The position numbers were made by a program, and so were the translations under genes. Below are positions 37,358 to 47,458 of a stretch of DNA of 64,000 bases, one piece after another (the first letter of the stretch is position 1; each line of letters opens with the position of its first letter). The stretch is from the NCBI RefSeq assembly GCF_003073045.1, contig NC_037600.1, positions 15,268,352 through 15,332,351 on the forward strand. Direction: 5' to 3'. Below the pieces are notes generated by a model. That model saw only the letters and a program-made list of their open reading frames with translations. It was not told the DNA's origin and did not search any database. The stretch is from Pomacea canaliculata (lineage: Eukaryota; Mollusca; Gastropoda; Architaenioglossa; Ampullariidae).

Positions 37358-39031
37358 TAAGTGAAAAAAAAAAAATACTACGGGTGCAAAGCTGAAAAGT
37401 AAAGGACAGGCATACGTTGACCAAGGAGTCGATCACAGTATCTGGTGTCACGAGACTACGCCATTTGCCGTCACTGTGCGAGAGACCAAGAATTTAAATA
37501 GTGTACCACAACTGTCGCCTTGACATAGTCCCTGATACGCTCGACTGACTCGTGTACTTATGCAAATGTTCGCGTCGGTCTGTAGGATGCGTTACGTGCA
37601 ACCCATATACCTCACTATATGTACGGTGACAGTTACTTCAAACCTCTCGACTCCAATATTCCTTTATAATCTTAATGGCCGTTGAGCTTGTCGGGTCTCA
37701 ACACAGTGAGTCAAGGCACACAGACTTAGACACAGGTACTCTAATTATATCATTCCACACACAACAAATATCTGCCAGATGGTTTCCTGTGATTGTATTG
37801 AAAGAAGTCCTGGTCTAATACTTACTTAATACTTCTTTTAGTTTCCCTTTTTTTGTTTTTTTCTGCTTATTAAATTTGCATTATATCTGATCAGAACAGA
37901 ACATGCTATTAACCCCCTTATAATATAGATAAGGATAAATCTCCCATAGGTGAGTCACTTCACTTTCTATGGGAGGGTACGTGTGGATTTTAGCCGATCT
38001 CTTCCATTTAAATGGTGTGATTGCTTTTTTTTCTACACTGTTCGTCCTGTGGTGCATTCTCCGCAGGATACTGTTGTTTTTGTTTTTTGTTTTGTTTTTT
38101 TTTTTGCTTGCTGTTTACTTCTGCCTAGCCGCTAATATGTGTCACACCACTTGCTCTGCTGTCTGCGGCGCCCTTGTGTCACCCTGACCCAGACTGTCCT
38201 TTAATCTACTCACAACGGACTTCTTCAAGTTTATAGTCAAGCTAGTACCATATCTGCATTTTCGGATAAAAACTATACTGAGTTCTAACTTACGAATGCT
38301 GGAGTTTGTATTGCGTATTTTTAAATATTTCATCAGCCGTGTTGTTATGCCTTTAACATTGTAATCCTCACGCTTACCTTGCTGGCGTGAGTTCGCCTCC
38401 GGTGGGCTCCATAGTATCCTCCCTGCTACTTTTTAACGGAGGTACCAGTTAGTTACAGATAAATAACTGAATAAATACATTTATGGGGATAGGCTTTATA
38501 GTTGGTCCTGAGGAAAAAAAGTTACATCTTACAAATAAGACAGAGAGAGAGAAAGATGATGTTTTTGTGTGTATGTGTACGTGTGAGAAACAAGAAACAT
38601 TTAAAGGAAAAACGATCTAAAGTTCTTTTTTCATTTTAATATGTATATGTATAAATATAAATAAGACAGATTGTAGGTATAAAAAGTAGTGTAAATACAA
38701 ACAAGACAGATTGTAGTTATATAAATATAAATTAGATTGTGCAGGGGGTGGGGAGGATAAAAGGAATTATTATCCGGGCAGTAACTCTAAATCGTAACAG
38801 AGGCAGCACAGTGATGTTTATCTCCCCTTCTTCTAGAAACTGCGGCGCTGACCTGAGAGATGTGGATGGTTGTTATAGCCTCTCCCACGAAGGGAAATGA
38901 TCCAGGCAAATCAGATGTATTTATGTGATTGTCTCTTTTTCTTATAGGGTAGTCTGGTGTATATGTTGGAATGTAAAACTGTAACTTTATATTAAGGTGG
39001 TTTACCATTTTCTTAATTAACTTAATGATAA
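37358..39031. other. Spacer between S5 and S6, with S5 5' flank
   Basis: Upstream sequence of S5. A block at about 38128-38215 (TAGCCGCT...TGCGGCGC...GACC) resembles 44993-45085 upstream of S6, so the tandem duplication included 5' flanking DNA. AT-rich runs and the 3' flank of S6 make up the rest. No additional gene recognised. Confidence 0.45.
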
Positions 39032-42000
39032 TTAGCGCTGCTGAATTAATTTCTGAGCAATGAGCCTGCTTAAAACAACATCCGAAAAATAGGTGTATGG
39101 ATCCACTCCTGCTAATTTTTTTCGAAAAGTGTCAAACAGTTGTTCTATGATAGCCGACTGTTCCGCCGCAGACCGTGTTTTCACCAGAATGTTCCTGAAG
39201 ACTGCCTCTGTCCCAACCTGCATTTCTTTGGTGAGGATATCAGCAAAGTAGTCTCTGTCATCAACACCATCTGTGAACAATGGTGTGAATATGTATATAA
39301 AGTGTTTATGCAGGTATTAAAATAATTAGGAAAGTTTTTGTTTTTTAAAGTTTAATGCTACAGGCAATAATTTGGGCTGAATGAACTGAGTTTGCGTGTC
39401 ATAACCCAAGTACACATGAACAACATTTACAATTAATTCTAACTGTCATACCCACACAAAAATTGAGCTCCTCGACCAGCCATACTCCTTTCTTAAAATC
39501 TGAATCACAAGATTGATCGAGACCTTTAAAAGGAAGCAAAATACTTCTTAAACATCTCTTATTATTCTGTCATCATTTTAAAATTTTATAAAAAATCTAA
39601 TACAAAGCAGGGTCATTTGTAAACATACCTCTCTCTAGTTTTTGTCTCCACAGTTGTGTAGCCATGCAGGGGAAGACCATTTCCTCAGGTCCTTTTAGCA
39701 AGAATAGTCCAGCCCTTCGAACCGAATTTTCAAATGGAGCTTTAGTCTCCTGTATAGTGCGCGTGGCCACCCGGATAGTACACGCTTCATACTCCTCCTT
39801 TGAAACGATGAAAATAACTGTTAAATTTTGCAAACGGCTTATGGAAACATGTAATAATAAGACTTGTATTCTTAAATAAAGATTAGTACAATTTAATCAT
39901 ATATGTTCGATTATTTCCTTTAAATATTTAATTTAAAACGATTTACGCTTTCTTGTGAAAATATTGAAATATCGTAAAGTCTATCTCCTAATTAAAACAA
40001 AATAAAGTCTCTTTCCGACTATAAGGTTCTCCACGAAAGTAAAAATAAAACCTCACAATGCTGCTTTCCCAATTAGGTCAGTTCAGTTATGCCCTTCGCC
40101 CCTCCTGGTGCATAGGCCATCGACGACCGCCCTCCAACGCCTCCTGTCCTGGGCTACCGTCACCAGCTGACCCCATCCAAATCCGGTGAGCTTGGTGTCG
40201 GCGGCGAGGTCCCGTCTCCAGGTGTTTCTCGGCCTTCCTCGCTTTCTCTTTCCCTGGGGGTTCCACGTCAGCGATTGTCTTGTGACGTTGGATGTTGGTT
40301 TCCTTAGGGTGTGTCCTAGCCAACCCCATCTTCTCCGCAGGATTTCCTCCTCTATGGGCTGTTGTTTCGTTCTCTGCCACAGGTCGGTGTTGCTTATCCT
40401 CTCTGGCCAGTGAATTCTGAGGATTCTGCGCAGGCACTGGTTGACAAACGTTTGGATCTTCTTCGTTGTGCCCTTGGTCGTCCTCCATGTTTCTGCTCCG
40501 TATAGTAGGACTGACTTGACGTTGGAGTTGAAGAGACGGATCTTTGTCGTGTAGCCTATGCTCCCGGAGCTCCAGACCTTTCCAAGCTTTATGAAAGCGC
40601 CTCTTGCCTTGTTAATTCTTGTCTTTACATCCGCGTCTGTCCCTCCCTGTTTGTCCACCACACTCCCGAGGTAGGTAAAGGTGTCGACTTCTTCTAGCGG
40701 CTCCCCATCCAACCTGATTGGCTCTTCGCAGTCAGTGTTGACCTTCAGGATCTTGGTCTTGCCCTTATGGATGTGTAGCCCCACTTGTGCCGAGGCTGAC
40801 TGGATCTCTGATGTCTTTTCTTGCATCTGTCGGTGGCTGTGGGACAGGAGTGCCAGATCGTCTGCAAAGTCAAGGTCGTCTAGTTGGTTCCACAGAGTCC
40901 ACTGGATTCCATTTCGCCTTTCATTGGTGGCTTGCTTCATCACCCAGTCGATTGCGATCAGGAACAGCAACGGTGAAAGCAGGCAGCCTTGCCTGACCCC
41001 TGTCCTCACCTCGAAGCTTCTTGTTAGCTGTCTTTCATGCACTACTCGGCACGTCATTCCCTCATATGAGTTGCGGATCAGGTTGACGATCTTCCTCGGG
41101 ATGCCATAGTGTCTCAGCAGTTTCCACAGCGTCTCTCGGTCCACACTGTCGAATGCCTTCTCGTAGTCCACGAAATTGACGTAGAGAGGCGAGTTCCACT
41201 CTATAGACTGTTCTACGATGATCCGCAGTGCAGTGTTGCTATCTGGTTCCCAATTAGGTCTAGAAAAATATTGTTTATGAAAAGGATGTCTTGCCTTAGT
41301 TATGATCCCCTGTGTGTATAACTCTTTCCATGACGAGTCAAAATTCTTCAAAAAGTCTTGTGCACTGTTAGAACTTGTTACAGAACCTTGTTTGTCAGGA
41401 GTGGTTTCAGAGGAAGACTGGAAGGGTTTCGTTGTAGGCTTTAAATTTTGAGCTACAAAAAGCAGTCCACCTGAAAATCAAGCAAGGAGACAAGTTTGCT
41501 ATTTCAATAAGTCAGAAATTTTAGCTACGAGATACACATTCTAAAAGATGATACAGTACTCGATAATGTATTGATATATCTACCATCAGTATCAGTAATT
41601 TCGCTCCAAGTTGTTTGTAATCATGTTTAAACCAGTATAAATCCGTTCACCACACCATCTTTACACACGGTTGCACGCCTGACTTAGGTAACTAAAGTTG
41701 AGAGACTCACGGACTTGGAGTAAGTTATTGAGAGTAGGAGAAACACTTGCGGACCTGGTTTCAACTCCGCTGCTCTGTAGAGGAGGAATTTCTCCCAGTC
41801 GCTTTCGACAACCTGTTGATAAACTCTCATCTCTTCCTTGGACGCTGACAGCATTGGGAAGATGGAATCCGGGCATCGGAACACGCTGAAAATATATGTA
41901 GTCCCCGAACATTGATGTTGTTGAGTTCATGAATAGCATAATGTGTTTGCTTGTAATACACACAGAGAGAGGTTTGGATGAGGCAAATTTCTCAGCCTCT

Positions 42001-44603
42001 AATGCAAAACACAAATATTCAACTTGACATAGTTTTTCACTCTTTTTGCTGGTATGCATTTGAGAATTTATTTGCCAGTCATGTTTGTTTGGTTCGTTGC
42101 TACAAAAAGACACGTCTGTTCTATCTAGAACATTGGCTCGCATGTCTCTCACAGTTATGTCCTTAGTCTGTATTAACAACTAATGTGGTCATTGTGACAA
42201 CCGGTGAAAAGTTCATTTATCCTTCACTGGTAACATTTGCCGAAGGTTTCACTGGTTCATTGGATTGGTCACCATGGAGAACGACTTGAACGACTGGACA
42301 GACGGAGACTTAGACCTGTCTTCAGCTAGAGAAAAATAAAACCTTATTCGAGGAGCTTAATATAATAATAACAACATAAGAATAAAAAGTAGAAACAGTC
42401 TACAAAACATACCACTCGTCACTCAGCCAATGAACGGCAAATGTGGAGATGATGAGGTCACAGGAGTTGTCAGGAACACACTGTTGGTAGAAACTAGTGC
42501 CGCATGCCAGCGGAAACACTTTGCTGAACTTGGACACAAAAGATTTCTTATCTGTTTGAAGAAAATGTTCAATGCAAATGTAAGGCCACGGACACCTATA
42601 GTTTAGTGCATTGACTTTACCATCAGTTTAAATTCAGATATAGAACGTGTTTAATTCTTTTTGTTATGCAAGATAAGTCAAAAGTATACCGATAATATGC
42701 TGTCACACCATAATGGTATTTAATTAAATAAAGAATAACTTTGTTAAAGGTGACCTAATAAAAAAATGCCTAATTATTTGTCATCCTAAAAGTTTTTCTT
42801 TTTCTTGAATATTTTATTTTGAAAATATACAACTCATGATCAATATTTTTCCTCCAAACGCTACATCAATTTTTTGTTCTTTTATTTTGGTACTTTATCG
42901 CCAGAAGAATTTATTTACTTTAGTATATATATTAAACTACTATTTGCTTACTCACTCAAAGTCCCGAACTCACAAAAAGAGAGGACAAAAGAAATTATAC
43001 TTTTTCTTACCTGAAATTTAAAATATGCGTATGAGGTAAAGAAATTAGCGTATGGATACTAAGGAAGAAAGTGAAAGAATAAGTAAGTAACACTAAACAT
43101 ATAAGGCGTTATATCCAAGTGACCAAAAGTGTAGAAAGTTTAAGGATGGCCCACTAACTAGTTAGCTGTTAGCTGGCCGGTTGTGTCGAGAGACATAATA
43201 ATTCACCGTAGATTCTTTTAAAGAGGCTGTTAAAGTCGTTTGATGGCTGGTCTTCGTACAACACCTGAATGTTGAGGTCGGGGCCATGTTTGCTTCTCAA
43301 ATGAACTGAAAGACACCAATACAAGATATTATTAAATCTACTATTTCTTGGCAAAATAGTGAGCCGAGTGGTTAGTGTACAGTTGTTGCCACAGTAGCGG
43401 GTGGATACGGGTGTGCAGTAGCATCCTTCTACTGATTGATTTAGCTGTTGTATACTTAAAAATAATAAATGATTACAATTAATGATTAATGCAAGGTGCC
43501 TAAAAAAGTCGTCTTGTTGCGGGCCTGTGCCGACTTTCAGCAGCCCTGCAGCGAGAAATAAAAAAGCGATTTAATGAAGTTGTGACATGATGTTGGTAAA
43601 TAACAGCAGTGTTTATTTAAGTCGTGTAACATGTGTATGGTCTACTTGCCAATGATTTTGTGAATCAGTTGTTGAGACGCAAACCCGTCACATGTTCCGT
43701 AGTCACCGATGGTGAACACTCCGCTTGGTGAGGGCACGGGGACAAGGTCTGAAAGAAAAACAAACAAACAAAATAATATCTTTCTGTATGTTATTTATTT
43801 AGGAAGATTGTTGTTTCCATGGTCTGATCTTTAGTATTTGGTTTCTGCTTGTTATTTAAATTGACAACAGTTGACACTATGATTCACTAGATAGAGTGCA
43901 CACACCCTCTTCTTTACCTACCTTACGTACTATGACTTCTATCGCCTACACTATACACCTGTTACTTGGCCCGGAATTGACCCCAAAGAGACAGGTGGTC
44001 AACAGATTAAGATTATTGTATTTGAAAATTTTAAACTTCATCTGCACTAAACGACTTTATCACTTCAATGTCGTTGCTAGCAACTATCTTGAAACCTTTT
44101 TTTTACTGTATCATTATTACTAAAAATATACTTTTATAACAGGTTTATTTATTTGAGACTGATGTGATGCTTATTATATTTAAATATTTCCTAAGTGTTA
44201 CTAACTTACACACTCTCTTTCACACACATATACAAATTGACACACGCGTACGAACACATAAATATATTCCTACATTTCATACATATCTTCCTTTGTGAGT
44301 TAACCATTTAAAACCCCAAAACAAGAGGTTCATAAGCATCTTACCCAAATGTGACAAGAGAAAATCCTCGCATATGTCGTGCACATATCTTCCTGTCTTT
44401 CCCAGACTGTCACCATAGTAACCCGAGCCTGGCTCCCAACAGTATTGAAAGGATGGGTGGTTGCTAGTGGAAGCATTCTCCGACATGTGTCGACATTGTC
44501 CCTTTGCCCCTGCCTGAACACAGAAAAGTCCCTTTCCAATCCAGGTGGAGATTTCAGGTAGTATTGCCTTGTTCACGAGACCTAAAGCTGCAAACTTGAA
44601 CAT
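39032..44603 (-). CDS. S6: SABATH-type SAM-dependent methyltransferase (intact)
   Basis: Eight minus-strand exons: 44345-44603, 43650-43748, 43207-43305, 42413-42551, 41755-41885, 41295-41470, 39629-39797 and 39032-39270 (TAA at 39032-39034), 1311 nt, 436 residues, all open and in phase. Motifs: CWEPGSGYYGDSLGKTG; GVFTIGDYGTCDGFAS; HLRSKHGPDLNIQVL with DQPSNDFNSLFKRIYG; ACGTSFYQQCVPDNSCDLII...VHWLSDEW; FLLYRAAELKPGG; GGLLFVAQNL; EEYEACTIRVATRTIQETKA; DRDYFADILTKEM. It is the tandem sister of S5. Introns 2 and 6 use GC donors (minus strand 43649-43648 and 41294-41293). An RTE-like LINE sits in intron 6 only ~35 bp from that donor. Start is MFKFAALG; an in-frame upstream Met at 44714 would add 37 residues. 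The basic N-terminus again precedes the SAM motif by about 60 residues. Confidence 0.9.
40080..41246 (-). mobile_element. RTE-like LINE, 5' truncated, in S6 intron 6
   Basis: The minus strand encodes the C-terminal two thirds of a reverse transcriptase: YVNFVDYEKAFDSVDRETLW, GVRQGCLLSPLLFLIAIDWV, catalytic FADDLALLS, FTYLGSVVDKQGG, YGAETWRTTK, the thumb block RRRWGWLGHTLRKP and GKRKRGRPRNTWRRDL. This is the arrangement of RTE-type elements widespread in aquatic invertebrates. The insertion is bounded by 14-bp target duplicates TTCCCAATTAGGTC at 40066-40079 and 41247-41260. The frame is open throughout, so the copy is young, but the nuclease and RT finger domains are missing. The last ~37 bp of its 3' region match the SINE tail. 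Confidence 0.92.
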
Positions 44604-47458
44604 TTCAGCAACGAAACGGAGCAACGGTCTTAAGTTTCTGCTTCGTTGTAGGGTATCGGCAACAACCCACCCGATGAATATGTAGGTATTTAACGGCCGT
44701 CGTAGGGAAAACAATCTCCATCCTACTGAAAGCTTGGTGTGTAGTCTAATAACAGATGTCGTATGCCATGTCCTACTTACAAGTTCAAGGAGACTGCCGG
44801 TGAGGAGCAGGGACTGTGTACTGAAGCCTGTGACAGCAGTGAGGACAACATCCGGGCGATAATGGGTAGGTGGTGTGAGTAGGTATAATTAAATTAGCTC
44901 TGGTGTTGGGGTATGCACGTACTAGCAGCCGGCTGGGTGATAAGGAACAAAAATAGATGTTTGCAATGACTAAGCTGTGTGTTATGAAAATGTGTAGCCG
45001 CTGATGTGTATCACTACACTCTGTTGTTTGCGGCGCTCTCATGTCAAGCTGCCCCGGCATGACTTCTGACCTCTTCACCTCGCTGGCTGCTCGAGTTATC
45101 AGAGGTTAAGAACAGCTGCACCATTGTGATATCACACCGTGAATACAAAAGCTGCAAGTTTAGGTTTTTTTTCTTTTCATTCGGATTCCCCTTTTTACCT
45201 TTGCTATCCATCTTTTGACTAACTTTTTTATGCGAAATGTGTGTGTGTGAGAGAGAAAGAATGCGTACATATTTGTTTAACTCGCAAACTTCACATGTAT
45301 TAGTAGCTGCGTTAGGATATTTGCTCATGCGTAGAATATGTCAGTGCCAAAACTCAGTGTAAAAAATATAGCTCCCTCCAGGGGTGACTGAAGGTGTAAT
45401 GACAAACTGTAGCGGGGGAACTGGTTTAGGTCCACGTGTACTGCTAACAGTGCTTAGTCCCTCCACCTTCATACTCGGTCTCGCGAATTGCGCAAGTCCA
45501 TACACCCAACAACACTACAGGGGACGAAGTACCCAAATATTTTAGTAGGAATAGGAGGCAAAATATAGTGCTTGCACCGTTTCCGAAAGAAGACTGGTCC
45601 TGTGTAGAAGAGCAGTTAAAATCCTGTTGCCGTAAAGCAACTGACCCTGCTTGGAAAAGCAGTAAAAACTACCACACGGTGACAAGGTTCCTTGGCTTTG
45701 GTTGCCGCGAGGTGACCTTAGTTCCCCACCTCAGGTACGAGAGAAATATTTTGCGGCGAGGTGTTGTGGTCCCGCTAGAAAGCGGCTCACGTCACTCACC
45801 CTCTCTTCTCCCACCCCAGGTAGCTAGGTGCTAGGTTTTAGTAGGAGCACCTTTACAACTATATTCCTCTTTTGGTAGTTAGGAAAGAGGTTTTATAGAA
45901 GCCCTGTTTTTTCTCTAATTTCAAAGGCTCAGGTACCCACTCATCTGCATGCATTTCTGGCGATACGTATTATTGATAGAGAAGGACTGCTTTTGCAAGA
46001 AAGTGTCACTGAAAGAGTTCACAGGAAATTGCATTTCAAATATAAGGAATTATATACACTTTCCTTTACTGTATTTGTTACTTTAATATGCCACAGAAAA
46101 CTTCTCCCCTCCCACAGCCAAGAGGCATTACACTTAAGGTATTTGTATACTGGGAAACAAATCTGAGTCCGCAATCGTCCTTGTAGCTTTGCTAATGTTG
46201 TACAGGATAGCTTTAATAAAAATCCTCTAGAAGACAATAAGAAAACAGTTTATTTATAATTGATCGCTTGTGACATCGAGATTCAAAATACACTAAGGAA
46301 TAAAATTAACTGGAAAAATTTTAAAAAAATAGGAACACAAAAAACACATAAAGTAACAATACAGTAAGCATCAACATTTAAATAAGCCACCCTTAACTTA
46401 ATTAAAGTTTATTCTCAGTGAAAAAAATACGGATGTTTGCATAAGGGGAGTGAACATGTAGGGAATCTACGCTCATTTGTTACTTCCCTTTTTCTGCTAT
46501 GAAAGTGGCCTCACAAAAGCAAGTTAGAATCAGAATTGTACTGCTAGTAAAAGACATGTTTTATAAACATCCTCATTAATTTAAGCCTTATTCATTATTC
46601 CCTTGCCTTACTTTTTAAAAAAAATGAATTGAAAGAAAGCTAAAGCTCACTTACATTACACTTATAAAGCATTTATATGGTTATTTTGATGTGTTTGATA
46701 TTATTGGTAGTTCTAGGAATTTTGGCATATCCTGATTTAAAAACAATGTAAATCAGAATGTGCCAAAATACATAAAATTACCAATAGTAGCTGGAAAAGA
46801 TATCTGGGTTCAGATGGGTTTCCCATATGGGAAGCCCATATATGCCCACTAGAGGACCCGTTTGCGCTTTGGGCGATGGTCCTATATGGCCCCTCCCTCC
46901 AGTGCTACTAGGGTAAGAAACAGCAATAATTAATGGATATTTTAGCTACTGTTTTACAAGCAGAACCAAATTTATTTAAGGAAACACCGCATAACAACAA
47001 AATGCTACATTGGCTTCTACCACTATTATAACTACCTTTAAAACTTTTCAGATGATCTAGGAGGGAAAATTAAGTATTGTCAGGATTATAAGCACAAGAA
47101 AAAAGGGAGAAGTGGTATACATTTAAACTTAATATCTTGCATACGAAACACAACAAACGTTTAATTACGGGAGATACCCAAGTATAATAGCCTTGCTACC
47201 TCAAGGCGATGTTTTATATGGCTACAAAATATATTTGGTTGATGGGAAGAAAGTTCAAAGCTGTAATATTCCTATCTGTCATAAATAAATTTTTCGTGTA
47301 ATTAAATGGCATTATTAAATGTCACATGATGTAGAAAAGCTCTAGTAACAACAAATAGATGGCAATGATGCCAGTCTCTGAAAATTCAATAATCTGTCGA
47401 TCAGTTCCTGATTTATAGCTTCTTTCTCGGTCCTTGCTAATCTTTTGTTTTTACGAAG
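44604..47458. other. Spacer between the SABATH array and the KY-like genes
   Basis: 5' flank of S6 (including the S5-like block near 45000) followed by about 2 kb of AT-rich DNA. An 88-codon frame at 45568-45834 and several shorter ones have no recognisable domain, no paired copy and no exon-like partners. Nothing else supported. Confidence 0.45.

Noticed and set aside
42231-42340. Small plus-strand frame starting MENDLNDWTDGDLDLSS in S6 intron 3
   Set aside because: Only about 22 codons, antisense to S6 and absent from the other copies.
1796-44603. Array as insect-type juvenile hormone acid methyltransferase
   Set aside because: That family has a different SAM motif order and lacks NDFN...LF and the SFY...HWLS block.
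45568-45834. 88-residue plus-strand frame
   Set aside because: No domain, no splice partners and no paralogue in the window.
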